Source: Planctomycetota bacterium (lineage in GTDB: Bacteria > Planctomycetota > B15-G4). Taken from it: 57,745 nt of DNA. Location of the stretch: contig JAJDEQ010000227.1 in assembly GCA_029259695.1 (NCBI GenBank), positions 1 through 57,745 on the forward strand. Reading direction: 5' to 3'. The first letter of the stretch is position 1; every line of letters starts with the position of its first letter. The notes beneath the pieces are model-generated. The model was not told the DNA's origin and ran no database searches. It saw nothing but the letters and a program-made list of their open reading frames with translations. Positions 34,174 to 43,181 of the stretch are shown here, one piece after another. The position numbers and the translations under genes are program-made.

Positions 34174-35607
34174 TCAGCGTGGGCCCAGCAAGCGCGTGGC
34201 GATGTCCCCGGCCGGCCGGCGCAGGCCGCCGGGGCCCAGCAGCCCCTGGGTGTGTCCGCGATCCTCCCAGCCGTCGAGCAGCAGCCCGGCGATCGTCGTA
34301 TCGGCTCCGGTGCGGGCGATGCAACCCTCGACGAAACGCGCTTGCGCCGTGGTGCCGTACGCCAGCGGCGAGCAGCCCGCCGCCAGCACCCACAGCTCGG
34401 TCGTCGCCGGCAACTCCGCCATCCAGCTGCTCCAGCGGTCGAGGATGTCGCCCGCCGCCTGGGCGCCGCCGCCCGCGATGCCGCCCGGCGCCAGCCGCGG
34501 GCCGACGATGGAGACCACCGCCGGTTCGGCCACCAGGGCGCCCAGCAGCAGCCGCGAACGCTCCTGGGTCTGGTGCAGGCGGACGGCAAGCCGCGTCTGC
34601 GGACTGACCTCGGCCAGTCGCGCCGCCACGCGCTCGTAGAACGCGCGCCACTGGACCGGGCCCATGTTCGCGCCGAAGAAGAGCGCCGCTTCGCCATCGG
34701 GCTCCGGAACGGGGATCAGGATCGTCGGCTGCAGGCGCTCGGCCAGACGACCGGCCGCGTCGAGGAAGGTCTGCTCCACCACGTCCCGGGCGGGCACGCT
34801 CCAGCGCCAGCCGCGCGGGGCTCGCAGCTCCAGCACGAGCGGGCGCTGCGGCGGCCGCAGGTCACTCCCGTCGTCGTCCGCGGGGAGCACCCAGGCGGCG
34901 AAGTCGCCCGGCGGCCGGGCGACGTCCGGGCGCGCGCCGGCTCGCGGGCGTTGCCAGACGCCGGCGTGCAGCGCGCCGGACAGCGAACCGATCCGCGGCT
35001 CGAGTTGGAACGACCGCACCACCTCCTCGGCCCCCGACCGGAACGCGACCAGCATGAGCACGGCGAAGGCACACAGGCTGGCGGGCAGCAGGGCGACCGC
35101 CAGGCCCGGGAGCGTCTCGGGCGTGCTGCGTCGCAGCAGGATCGGGGGGTGCCAGGACAGGGTGCTCACGTGGGCCAGGAAGCTGCCCAGCAGGCGTTGC
35201 AGCACGCTGTAGTCGTAGAGTAGGACGTCCCATGCGGGGCCGGTGTGGCCGCCGAGCAGGGTCACGGCGGAGACCGTGACGCACGCGCCGATGCCCACGT
35301 TGTAGACCACGATGGGCACGTCGGTGAGCCGCGGCCCGCGCGCCCGGATGGCCGAGACGTTCTGGCACAGGGCGAGGATGAACGCGAGCGGGAACAGGCC
35401 GGCCACGGCCGGTGAACCGAGCCAGCTGAGCGCATCCACGGTCCAGCGATCGCGCACCAGCACGATCGTCAACACGATCTGCAGCGGGATGAAGAGCTTG
35501 CGGTCCAGTGGCCGTCGGGCCTCGCCCGCGGGCGCCGAAGCGATCAGGTTCCAGAGCAGTGCCAGGCCGAGGAAGGCCAGGAAGACGCCATGCAGGACGG
35601 GGATCAC
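34174..35607 (-). CDS. Polytopic membrane protein with a large soluble C-terminal domain, unknown function
   Basis: The product is 477 residues. About six hydrophobic segments fill residues 1-190 (LHGVFLAFLGLALLWNLIA, LFPLAFILALCQNVSA, ASLCAFAVLMLVAF). Residues ~200-477 are soluble, with alternating strands and helices (PTILIPVPEPDGEAALFFG, TELWVLAAGCSPLAYG, TIAGLLLDGWEDRG) that suggest a TIM-barrel-like, possibly glycosidase-like, domain; catalytic residues cannot be named. Its GTG start overlaps the Nudix stop (GTGA), so it is translated from the same mRNA. I do not recognise the family. Confidence 0.75.
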   Translation of the reverse strand: MIPVLHGVFLAFLGLALLWNLIASAPAGEARRPLDRKLFIPLQIVLTIVLVRDRWTVDALSWLGSPAVAGLFPLAFILALCQNVSAIRARGPRLTDVPIVVYNVGIGACVTVSAVTLLGGHTGPAWDVLLYDYSVLQRLLGSFLAHVSTLSWHPPILLRRSTPETLPGLAVALLPASLCAFAVLMLVAFRSGAEEVVRSFQLEPRIGSLSGALHAGVWQRPRAGARPDVARPPGDFAAWVLPADDDGSDLRPPQRPLVLELRAPRGWRWSVPARDVVEQTFLDAAGRLAERLQPTILIPVPEPDGEAALFFGANMGPVQWRAFYERVAARLAEVSPQTRLAVRLHQTQERSRLLLGALVAEPAVVSIVGPRLAPGGIAGGGAQAAGDILDRWSSWMAELPATTELWVLAAGCSPLAYGTTAQARFVEGCIARTGADTTIAGLLLDGWEDRGHTQGLLGPGGLRRPAGDIATRLLGPR

Positions 35608-36023
35608 GTGCGGCGGATCGTGTCCAGGGCCGCGGCGGCCAGGTCGCGCAACTGACCGTAGGGCAGGACGCGTGCCGCCTCCGAGCCGTCGGCCCAGACG
35701 AAGTCGAGGTGTTCGTCCGACAGCCTGGGGGCGCCGCGGGGCGCGACCCCCATGAAGTAGGTCACGCGCTTGGGATACTCGGGGCCCTCGTTGCGCACGA
35801 TGTACTCGACCTGGGCGCGGAAGGTCGGGTGCAACATGACGTCCGTGTAGCCGGTCTCCTCGCCGACCTCGCGCAGCGCGGTGGCCACCTCGTGCTCATC
35901 GTCCGGGTCCCGTCGCCCCTTGGGGAAACCCCAGTGGCCGCCGTCGCGGTTGCGCAGCAGGAGCAGCTGCGGCTGATCTCGTTCGAGGCGGTAGAGGATG
36001 ATGCCGCTGGCGATGACCGTCAT
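35604..36023 (-). CDS. Nudix hydrolase (Ap4A-hydrolase-like)
   Basis: The product is 139 residues. The Nudix box reads GRRDPDDE, HEVATAL, REVGEETGY, with the metal-binding REVGEE intact but one residue more than usual between the first Gly and Glu. WGFPKG before the box and the later YFMGVAPRG resemble bacterial bis(5'-nucleosyl)-tetraphosphatases. It probably cleaves a nucleoside-diphosphate-linked compound. It is coupled to the downstream membrane protein by GTGA overlap and divergent from the PyrK-like gene. Confidence 0.88.
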   Translation of the reverse strand: MTVIASGIILYRLERDQPQLLLLRNRDGGHWGFPKGRRDPDDEHEVATALREVGEETGYTDVMLHPTFRAQVEYIVRNEGPEYPKRVTYFMGVAPRGAPRLSDEHLDFVWADGSEAARVLPYGQLRDLAAAALDTIRRT

Positions 36024-36134
36024 GGAGTCGGTGATCCCGTCGGGTGGGGAGCGCAGGAGCCGCGGGCCCGCTGTGGAGCCGCGGTGTCGGGCGTGAAATG
36101 AGCAATGGCGCGAAATGATAGGATCCCGCGCGAG

Positions 36135-36986
36135 ATGAGTGCTACTGCCACGAAGACGAAGACGATGGTGTCGCGCGCGGCCCGCATCGTGGCGAACGAG
36201 GTCGTCGACGGCGGCTGTCACCGCCTGGAGGCCGAGATCGAGGGTACCTGGCCCGTCGCTGCGGCCGGCCAGTTCTGCATGCTCAGCCTCGATCACCCCA
36301 ACTTCCCGCTGTTGCCCCGGCCCTTCAGCCTGCTCGGTTCGCGCGTCGGCGACGACGGCGCGGCGCGGGTGGAGTTCATGATCATGCCGGTGGGCAAGGG
36401 CAGCGGCCTGCTGTGCTCGAGCCGGCCGGGCGACCGCCTCAACGTCGTCGGGCCACTGGGGCACGCATTCGTGGGCGACGTGCCGGACGGTCCGTTGGTC
36501 TGCGTGGCCGGCGGCTACGGCGTGGCCCCGTTCATCTTCCTGCTGGAGGCCTGGCGCCGCGCGGGCGATCCGCGCGCCGACAGCACCACCGCCGTGTTCG
36601 GTGCCCGCACCGCCGAACGCCTGACGCTCGCGGACAGGTTGGCTGCGGCGGCCGGTCGCGTCGAGCTGTGCACGGACGACGGCAGCCGCGGCTTCCACGG
36701 GCGCGTCGACGCCCGGCTCACGGCCCTGGTGGACCAGGCCGCCCCGGCGGCGATCCTGACCTGCGGTCCCGAGGCCATGATGGAGGCCGTGCAGCGGGTG
36801 GGGCGCAGCGCGAGCATCCCGGTCAAGGCATCCCTCGAGACCTACATGGGTTGCGGCTACGCGGTGTGCAACGGATGCGCCGTGGCCGTGGAGAAGGACG
36901 GCACGCCCGACGGCTACACCTACGAGTTGGCCTGTCGCGAGGGCACGGTGTTCGACGGAGCACGGTTGCATTGGAACCTGCTCTGA
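36135..36986 (+). CDS. pyrK: PyrK-like dihydroorotate dehydrogenase electron-transfer subunit
   Basis: The 283-residue product has a ferredoxin-reductase-like FAD domain (LLPRPFSLLG), an NAD-binding domain (VAGGYGVAPFIFLLEAW) and a C-terminal 2Fe-2S site MGCGYAVCNGCAV with the fourth Cys in ELACREG. This is the PyrK pattern. PyrK passes electrons from PyrD FMN to NAD. No pyrD is adjacent; the next gene is a sugar isomerase, which is odd. I used ATG 36135; ATG 36105 is possible. It overlaps the next gene by 16 bp. Confidence 0.9.
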   Translation: MSATATKTKTMVSRAARIVANEVVDGGCHRLEAEIEGTWPVAAAGQFCMLSLDHPNFPLLPRPFSLLGSRVGDDGAARVEFMIMPVGKGSGLLCSSRPGDRLNVVGPLGHAFVGDVPDGPLVCVAGGYGVAPFIFLLEAWRRAGDPRADSTTAVFGARTAERLTLADRLAAAAGRVELCTDDGSRGFHGRVDARLTALVDQAAPAAILTCGPEAMMEAVQRVGRSASIPVKASLETYMGCGYAVCNGCAVAVEKDGTPDGYTYELACREGTVFDGARLHWNLL

Positions 36987-37513
36987 TCTCGCCCGAGCGG
37001 ATCGACGCGTACACCGACGCGGTACGCACGGCGCTGACCTCGGTGCCGGACGACGTGCACCAGCGTTTCGTTCGCGGTCTGCTCGACGCGCGCCAGATCG
37101 TCGTGGCCGGGCGCGGGCGCTCGGGCATGATCGGCTCGGCCTTCGCCCGGCGTCTGGGCCAGATGGGGCCCGCCGTCTGGAGTCTCGACGACAGCACCGT
37201 CCCGCGGCTCGGAGCGGGTGACGTGCTGGTCGCCTGCACCGGCAGCGGGACCACCCCCACCGTGCTGTCGCTCATGGACACGGCGCACACTGGGGGAGCG
37301 CGGGTCCTGGCCGTGACGCGCGCGCCCGACCAGGAGCTGGTCTCCGACGTGACGGTGGAGCTGGCGCTGCCACCCGGCGGCAGCATCTATCCCCTGGGTA
37401 CCCTGTTCGAGGCGGCGCTGCTGGCCTACCTCGATCAGGTCGTCGTCGACCTCCTCGCCACTCTGGGCAAGACCGAGTCGGAGTTGGGGGCGCGGCACAC
37501 GAACCTCGAGTAG
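36971..37513 (+). CDS. SIS-domain phosphosugar isomerase, HxlB (6-phospho-3-hexuloisomerase)-like
   Basis: The product is 180 residues, the family's usual size. One SIS domain has VVAGRGRSGMIGSAFARRL, LVACTGSGTTPTVLSL and ILAVTR-like VLAVTRAPD. The C-terminus ARHTNLE is typical of 6-phospho-3-hexuloisomerases. It would interconvert hexulose-6-phosphate and fructose-6-phosphate in the ribulose monophosphate route, but no hexulose-phosphate synthase is nearby, so the substrate is unsure. The start is TTG 36971 with GGAG ten bases upstream, inside the end of the PyrK gene. No upstream ATG fits. Confidence 0.85.
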   Translation: MEPALISPERIDAYTDAVRTALTSVPDDVHQRFVRGLLDARQIVVAGRGRSGMIGSAFARRLGQMGPAVWSLDDSTVPRLGAGDVLVACTGSGTTPTVLSLMDTAHTGGARVLAVTRAPDQELVSDVTVELALPPGGSIYPLGTLFEAALLAYLDQVVVDLLATLGKTESELGARHTNLE

Positions 37514-37539
37514 CGCGCGGGCGGCTGCCGGGAGATGAC

Positions 37540-38445
37540 ATGACGCGTGACGTTCGCCGCCCGCCCCGTCGCTTCTCGCGCGTCGCCATGGCGCTCTTCG
37601 ACACGGCCGGTTGGTTGGGTCGGCGCGTCTGGCCGGGCAAGCGCATGTACGCCCGGGCGCTGCGACGCGGCGGCCTGGAGGTGGTGCAGGTCGACGTCCC
37701 GGTGCCGGACCTGCCCGCTGCCCTCGACGGGCTGTGCATCGTCCAGCTCAGCGATCTGCACGCCGGCCCGTTCTTCGACGAGATCACGTTGCAGCCCGTG
37801 CTGCCCCTGGTGGCCGCCTGCCAGCCGGACCTGCTCGTGCTCACGGGGGACTTCCTCACCTCGGCGCCGGAGGACGTGGCCGCGCTCGGCTCCGCGCTCG
37901 GTCGCATCCACGCGCCGCTGGGCGGCTTCGCGGTCTTCGGCAACCACGACTACCGCGGTCGGCGCGAAGGCGAGCTGGCCGCGGTCCTGCGTCGCCAGGG
38001 CATCACGGTCCTGCGCAACGAGAGCCGTGTGACTTCCGTGGGCGGAGCCCGTCTCGCGATCGCCGGGCTCGAGGACATCGAGGAGAGCAAGCTCGCCGAT
38101 CTGGACGCCGCGCGGGCGGGCATGAGCGGCAGCGAGGAGTTCCGGCTGCTGCTCTGTCACCACCCCGACGTGGTCGACACGCTGCCGGGGGGCCTGTTCC
38201 ACCTGGTGTTGTCCGGCCACAGTCACGGGGGACAGATCAACCTCCCCGGCCTGGGCTCGCTGGCCGGACGTTGGATGCCGCGTCGCGTCGCCGGCAGTTA
38301 TCGTCTCGAGGATGATGGCTTGCTTCACGTGAACCGGGGGCTCGGCGTGCTCGTCCTACCCTTCCGCATCGGCGCTCGGGCCGAGGTGACCCGCCTCACG
38401 CTGCGTCGCGCAGTTCGCGACCCGGACGGCCGGGGGGCGGACTGA
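37540..38445 (+). CDS. Calcineurin-like metallophosphoesterase (YaeI type)
   Basis: The 301-residue product has all metal-site motifs in order: LSDLHAG, LTGDFL, FGNHDY, LCHHPDV and LSGHSHGGQ. The N-terminal basic/hydrophobic segment and the motif spacing match the YaeI/YkuE membrane-associated phosphodiesterases. The substrate is unknown; a phospholipid or cell-envelope phosphodiester is plausible. A GGAG ribosome site precedes ATG 37540. Its stop shares a base with the next ATG (TGATG), so the two are coupled. Confidence 0.92.
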   Translation: MTRDVRRPPRRFSRVAMALFDTAGWLGRRVWPGKRMYARALRRGGLEVVQVDVPVPDLPAALDGLCIVQLSDLHAGPFFDEITLQPVLPLVAACQPDLLVLTGDFLTSAPEDVAALGSALGRIHAPLGGFAVFGNHDYRGRREGELAAVLRRQGITVLRNESRVTSVGGARLAIAGLEDIEESKLADLDAARAGMSGSEEFRLLLCHHPDVVDTLPGGLFHLVLSGHSHGGQINLPGLGSLAGRWMPRRVAGSYRLEDDGLLHVNRGLGVLVLPFRIGARAEVTRLTLRRAVRDPDGRGAD

Positions 38446-40886
38446 TGCGCGGGGCGCTGGTGTTCGTCCTGCTCTCTGTCGCCGCCGCGACCTGGCTCGC
38501 GTGGCCGCAGCTCGGCAGCGAGGCCACCCAGCCCTTTCTCGCACCCGAGCTCGTGCAGGTGGAGCACCCCGGGGGCGTGGGGCTGGTGCGCAATCTCGCC
38601 ACGGGCGGCGGGCGCATCCGGGCCAAGGCGAAGCTCGACGTGGTCTTCCGCTGGCTCGTCGATCCGGTGGAGCTGGACCTGCGCGGCCCGTCGGGTGGGT
38701 TGACGCTGCGCTTCGGTCGAGGTGACCTGGCCCAGGCCGAGTTGCTGCTGGAAGCCGAGGGCGTCCAGCTCACCGTGCGTGGCGAGGGCGCGCCGGTGGT
38801 CCAGCGCTCGCCGATGGCCGCGGAACCCGAGCGCGTGACCTTCGCCTACGTCGACGGTGCCTACGCCGTGCGCGTGGACGGAGAGCCCGTGGGGCAGCCG
38901 GTCCCCGGGCCCGCGCCCTCCGGGGCGGCGCGCATCGCCATGACCAAGGGCAGCTCGTTCCGCGCGCTCGGTTGTCGCACCCGGCGCGGTGACGACCGCA
39001 CGATCGAGGGCATGGACCTCTCGGGCGGTGTGCCGCGCACGATCTGGGCTGCACTGGCCGCGTTGCTCGGCTCGCTCTCGCTGGTGTCGTGGGGGCGTGT
39101 CGTGATCGCCGGGCGCCCCGGTGGCGGTTGGGCCTGGGTGTTGTGCACCGTCGTCGTGAGCTGGCTGCTGTGGGGCGTGGTGACCACGCTCGGGGAGCAC
39201 AACGGTGTGCGCCTCGGCAGTGCACCGCAGCCCTGTGAACAGGCGCTCCTGCGGCAAGCGGGGCCCATCGACCTGCGTCCGGGTGCCGGCTTCAGCACCG
39301 ATCCGCGGCGCGACGGCGACTTCGTGCTCACGGCCGAGGTGGTGCTGCACGACGTCGCCGCGCTCGACGTGATCGTGCGGGCGGCCAAGCCCAATACCGA
39401 CCGAGGCGTGATCGTCACGCTCAGCACCGATCCGGAGCTGCCCAGCAGCGTGTCGCGCAACCTGGGCACCTTCCTCGAGACACATGAGGGGGACGAGCGC
39501 CTGGCGCGGCTCGAGCCCGGGCGCCGCTACGCCTTGCGCGTCGAGTGCGAGGATGCCGACACGCGCGCCTACGTCGACGGGATCGAACTGGCGACGGTGC
39601 GCGACTACGACCTGCGCGCTGGTCACGTGGCCTTCTACGCCTTGAGCGGGCGCGCCACGGCCGAGTCGATCCTGGTGCAACCGTCGGGTCAGCCGGAGGC
39701 GCTGCCGGGGGCCCTGCGCTGGTGGCAGCTCGCGGCAGCCGCGGGCCTGCTGGTGGGGCTGCTCCTGCTGGGCGGGCTGGGCGGACGCCGGGCAGCCGGC
39801 GTGCTGTGGGCCTGGCCCCTCGCCGTGGCGACGTCGGCGGTGGCACCCGAGGGCGCGCTCGTCGTGGCGTGCCTGCTCGCCGGCACCTTGTTGTTGCTCA
39901 CGCCCCGCTCAGGGAGCCGGCTGGGCGCCTGGATCGTGGGCGCGGCCGTGATCGCCGTGACCGCCTGGGGGTTGACCGAGCGGGCCCCGCCGATCTCCGC
40001 CAGCATCCTCAACCGGCTGAACCTGCAGGACGTGCGCGGGGAACCGGTGGCGCCGCGCTACATGTGGGCGCGCCATCCGTTGTGCCGGCGTTTCAACCAC
40101 TTCGCGCACCGGCAGGAGTTCCGCCGCGGGCCGATCGAGCCCGACAAGCGGCCCGGCGTGGCGCGCATCGTGACCATCGGATCGTCGTCGACGTTCGGGT
40201 ACGGCGTGAAGCCCGAGGCCGCCTTCTCGGCGCTGCTGGAGCGTGCGCTTGCATCCCATGGCGTCGAAGTGGAGGTGTTCAACGGGGGCGTGTCGGGCAG
40301 CACGGCTGAACGCATGCGCCACGTGCTGGACGGCGCGCTGCTGCCCCTGGCTCCCGACGTCGTGGTGATCGACCTCTCGTTCAACGATCACATCCAGGGC
40401 GGCACGTACGACGAGCGGGCGCACTTCGAGGCCATGGCCACCGAGGGCCTGGGGCGTTGGGGCCAGCTGAAGGCGTGGTTCGCCAAGCGCCGTGCGGATC
40501 GCAGCTGGGGGCAGTTCTTCAATCTGCACAAGAACGGCAAGCCGATCCCCGACGAGCTGCGCGCGCGGCATTCGTTGGAGCCGGCCGAACGCTTCGCGGA
40601 CTCGCTGCGCGAGATGGCGCTCGCGTGCCGCGCGGCGGGGGCTGCGGTGATGTTCGTTCAGGAGCCCACCAACCCCGAGGGCATCTCGCCCATCGAGCCG
40701 TTCCACGAGGCGATGGGGCGGGTCGGGGCCGAGCTGGGGGTCCCGGTGGTCGATCCCCAGCCGGCCCTCGACCGGGCCCCCGAGGGCACGTTTCTCGACG
40801 CGGTCCACCCCAACCCGCTGGGGCACCGGATCATCGCCCGCCTGCTGGCGGAGAGACTGGTCCGGGAGCAGCTCGTGGGTCCCTGA
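38445..40886 (+). CDS. Membrane protein with C-terminal SGNH/GDSL hydrolase domain
   Basis: The product is 813 residues. An N-terminal TM helix is followed by a beta-rich outer region, two TMs near 200-245, a second beta-rich (LamG-like) region about 270-410, and four or five TMs about 425-530. An SGNH domain (about 575-810) has IGSSSTFGYG (nucleophile Ser), FNGGVSGST, IDLSFNDHI and DAVHPNPLGH. The duplicated beta domain plus membrane unit is unusual. It might deacylate a surface glycan or lipid. It is coupled to the metallophosphoesterase. Confidence 0.82.
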   Translation: MRGALVFVLLSVAAATWLAWPQLGSEATQPFLAPELVQVEHPGGVGLVRNLATGGGRIRAKAKLDVVFRWLVDPVELDLRGPSGGLTLRFGRGDLAQAELLLEAEGVQLTVRGEGAPVVQRSPMAAEPERVTFAYVDGAYAVRVDGEPVGQPVPGPAPSGAARIAMTKGSSFRALGCRTRRGDDRTIEGMDLSGGVPRTIWAALAALLGSLSLVSWGRVVIAGRPGGGWAWVLCTVVVSWLLWGVVTTLGEHNGVRLGSAPQPCEQALLRQAGPIDLRPGAGFSTDPRRDGDFVLTAEVVLHDVAALDVIVRAAKPNTDRGVIVTLSTDPELPSSVSRNLGTFLETHEGDERLARLEPGRRYALRVECEDADTRAYVDGIELATVRDYDLRAGHVAFYALSGRATAESILVQPSGQPEALPGALRWWQLAAAAGLLVGLLLLGGLGGRRAAGVLWAWPLAVATSAVAPEGALVVACLLAGTLLLLTPRSGSRLGAWIVGAAVIAVTAWGLTERAPPISASILNRLNLQDVRGEPVAPRYMWARHPLCRRFNHFAHRQEFRRGPIEPDKRPGVARIVTIGSSSTFGYGVKPEAAFSALLERALASHGVEVEVFNGGVSGSTAERMRHVLDGALLPLAPDVVVIDLSFNDHIQGGTYDERAHFEAMATEGLGRWGQLKAWFAKRRADRSWGQFFNLHKNGKPIPDELRARHSLEPAERFADSLREMALACRAAGAAVMFVQEPTNPEGISPIEPFHEAMGRVGAELGVPVVDPQPALDRAPEGTFLDAVHPNPLGHRIIARLLAERLVREQLVGP

Positions 40887-40936
40887 ATGGGGCGCGGGGC
40901 GGCTATCCCCACAGCCACCCGATTTCGATAAACTGG

Positions 40937-40952
40937 ACCCCCTTTTGGGGGT
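40937..40952. repeat. Hairpin ACCCCC-TTTT-GGGGGT upstream of the acyl-CoA operon
   Basis: A 6-bp perfect stem with a TTTT loop lies in the 250-bp gap between the SGNH gene and the thiolase gene. It follows an AT-richer stretch (gatttcgataaact). It may end the upstream transcript or be a regulator site for the downstream operon. Confidence 0.4.
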
Positions 40953-41136
40953 GCTAGGACGGACGTTGTCAGCACTCGCCACGGCGGCCCCGCAATCCGG
41001 GCGCCGTCGGCCGATGGGCCGGGCGGGCGCCGCCGTCGACGGGCCCTGGTCCCCCGAAGATCCGACCGCGGCGCCGCGTGAATCCTCGGCCGCCCAACCC
41101 CCGAATCAGACATTCCACACGGAGCACGACACCGCC

Positions 41137-42318
41137 ATGACCGACGTCGTCATCGCCAGCGCCTGCCGCACACCGATCGGCAAGTTCCAGGGTGCCCTCA
41201 CGCCGTTCAGCGCCCCCCAACTCGGCGCCCTCGTGGCGCGCGACGCGCTCGCCCGAGCCGGCGTCGACGGCGACCAGGTCGACGAGGTGATCATGGGCAA
41301 TGTGCTCTCGGCCGGTCTCGGCCAGGCGCCCGCGCGCCAGGTGTTGCGCGGCGCGGGCATCCCCGACAGCGTGGCGGCCGTGACCATCAACAAGGTCTGC
41401 GGCAGCGGGCTCAAGAGCGTCATGCTGGCCGCCCAGGCGATCAAGTGCGGTGACGCCGAGGTGGTGCTCGCGGGCGGCATGGAGTCCATGACCAACTCGC
41501 CCTACATCGTGCCCAAGGCGCGTGCGGGCATGCGCCTGGGTCACGCCCAGATCCTCGACTGCATGGTCAGCGACGGCCTCTGGGATCCCTACTACGACGA
41601 GCACATGGGCAGCACCGGCGAGGCGGTCTGCCAGAAGTACGAGGTCACCCGGGACCAGCAGGACGAGTGGGCCGCCAACAGCCACCGCAAGGCGAGCGAG
41701 GCGATCCAGGCCGGACGCTTCGCCGACGAGATCACGGCGGTGGAGATCAAGCCCCGTCGCGGTGACGCCTGGAGCTTCGACACCGACGAAGGACCGCGCG
41801 CCGACGTCACGGTGAGCGGGCTGGGCAAGTTGCGCCCGGCGTTCGCCAAGGACGGCTCGGTGACGGCCGGCAACGCCTCGAGCATCAACGACGGCGCCGC
41901 GGCCACGGTGGTCATGAGCGCCGAGAAGGCGAAGCAGCTGGGTGTGAAGCCGTTGGCGAAGGTCACCGGCTACGCCACGGGCGGCCTCGACCCCAAGTGG
42001 GTCATGATGGCGCCGGTGGAAGCGATCAAGAACCTGGAGCGGAAGACCGGCGCGAACATCTCCAGCTTCGACCTGGTCGAGCTCAACGAGGCCTTCAGCA
42101 GCCAGTGCGTGGCGGTGCGCCAGCAGTGGGGCATCGAAGCCGAGCGCATGAACGTCAACGGCGGCGCGGTGGCCCTGGGGCACCCGATCGGTGCTTCCGG
42201 TACGCGCGTCCTGGTGACCCTGATCCACGCGCTGCGCCAGCGCGACCTCAAGACCGGCGTGGCCACCCTCTGCCTGGGCGGCGGCAACGCGGTCGCGCTC
42301 AGCGTCGAGGTGCTCTGA
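41137..42318 (+). CDS. Acetyl-CoA C-acetyltransferase (thiolase)
   Basis: The product is 393 residues, the usual length. Catalytic residues are visible: Cys88 in NKVCGSGLKSV, His349 in ALGHPIGASG and Cys379 in CLGGGNA. It interconverts acetoacetyl-CoA and two acetyl-CoA. I chose the ATG at 41137, after GGAG, because homology starts at TDVVIASACRTPIG; the frame is open upstream without homology. It is the first gene of an eight-gene acyl-CoA operon; the next ATG follows two bases after its stop. Confidence 0.96.
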   Translation: MTDVVIASACRTPIGKFQGALTPFSAPQLGALVARDALARAGVDGDQVDEVIMGNVLSAGLGQAPARQVLRGAGIPDSVAAVTINKVCGSGLKSVMLAAQAIKCGDAEVVLAGGMESMTNSPYIVPKARAGMRLGHAQILDCMVSDGLWDPYYDEHMGSTGEAVCQKYEVTRDQQDEWAANSHRKASEAIQAGRFADEITAVEIKPRRGDAWSFDTDEGPRADVTVSGLGKLRPAFAKDGSVTAGNASSINDGAAATVVMSAEKAKQLGVKPLAKVTGYATGGLDPKWVMMAPVEAIKNLERKTGANISSFDLVELNEAFSSQCVAVRQQWGIEAERMNVNGGAVALGHPIGASGTRVLVTLIHALRQRDLKTGVATLCLGGGNAVALSVEVL

Positions 42319-42320
42319 GC

Positions 42321-43181
42321 ATGGCCGCCATCCAGAACGTCGCGGTGATCGGTTGCGGCACCATGGGCAACGGAATCGCCCAGGTGATGGCCGTGAACGG
42401 CAAGCAGGTGACGGCCGTCGACCTGAACGAGGACGCCCTGGCGCGGGCGCTCGCGTCGATCGAGAAGAGCCTCGGACGCATGGCCAAGAAGGGCAAGCTC
42501 GACGAGGGCGAGATCCCGACGATCATGGGCCGCATCAAGACCTCCACCTCGCTCGAGGACACGGCCAACGCCGACCTCGTGGTGGAGGCTGCCGCGGAGG
42601 ACGAGGGCATCAAGGCGCGCATCTTCGCCGACCTGGACCGGATCACGCCCGAGCACACGATCCTGTCGAGCAACACGTCGTCGATCTCGATCACCAGGCT
42701 GGGGGCGGCCACGTCGCGTCCCGACCGCGTGATCGGCATGCACTTCATGAACCCCGTGCCGGTGATGAAGCTGGTCGAGGTGATCCGCGGGCTGGACACC
42801 AGCGACGCCACGACCGACGCCGTCAATGCGCTCTCCGCGGACCTCGGCAAGACCGCGGTGCCGGCCAACGACTTCCCCGGTTTCGTCAGCAACCGCATCC
42901 TGATGCCGATGATCAACGAGGCGGTCTTCTGCCTGATGGAGGGCGTGGCCAGCCGCGAGTCGATCGACGACATCATGAAGCTCGGCATGGCCCATCCCAT
43001 GGGGCCGCTGGCGCTGGCCGACCTGGTCGGCCTGGACATCTGCCTCGACATCATGGAAGTCCTGCACGGCCAACTGGGCGACTCCAAGTACCGCCCGTGC
43101 CCGCTGCTGCGCAAGATGGTGGCTGCGGGTCACCTGGGCCGGAAGACCGGCCGTGGTTTCTACGATTACGAGGCTGCATGA
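42321..43181 (+). CDS. 3-hydroxybutyryl-CoA dehydrogenase
   Basis: The 286-residue product has the NAD-binding VIGCGTMGNGIAQ (10-22), SSNTSSISIT, catalytic His141 in GMHFMNPVPVMKL and NRILMPMINEA. Length and motifs match PaaH/Hbd enzymes, which oxidise 3-hydroxybutyryl-CoA to acetoacetyl-CoA. Its last codons overlap the next ATG (ATGA). No enoyl-CoA hydratase gene lies in the operon. Confidence 0.95.
   Translation: MAAIQNVAVIGCGTMGNGIAQVMAVNGKQVTAVDLNEDALARALASIEKSLGRMAKKGKLDEGEIPTIMGRIKTSTSLEDTANADLVVEAAAEDEGIKARIFADLDRITPEHTILSSNTSSISITRLGAATSRPDRVIGMHFMNPVPVMKLVEVIRGLDTSDATTDAVNALSADLGKTAVPANDFPGFVSNRILMPMINEAVFCLMEGVASRESIDDIMKLGMAHPMGPLALADLVGLDICLDIMEVLHGQLGDSKYRPCPLLRKMVAAGHLGRKTGRGFYDYEAA

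Noticed and set aside
40887..41136. Cobalamin riboswitch before the B12-enzyme operon
   Set aside because: The 250-bp gap is short and shows no B12-box-like sequence; only a small 6-bp hairpin is visible.
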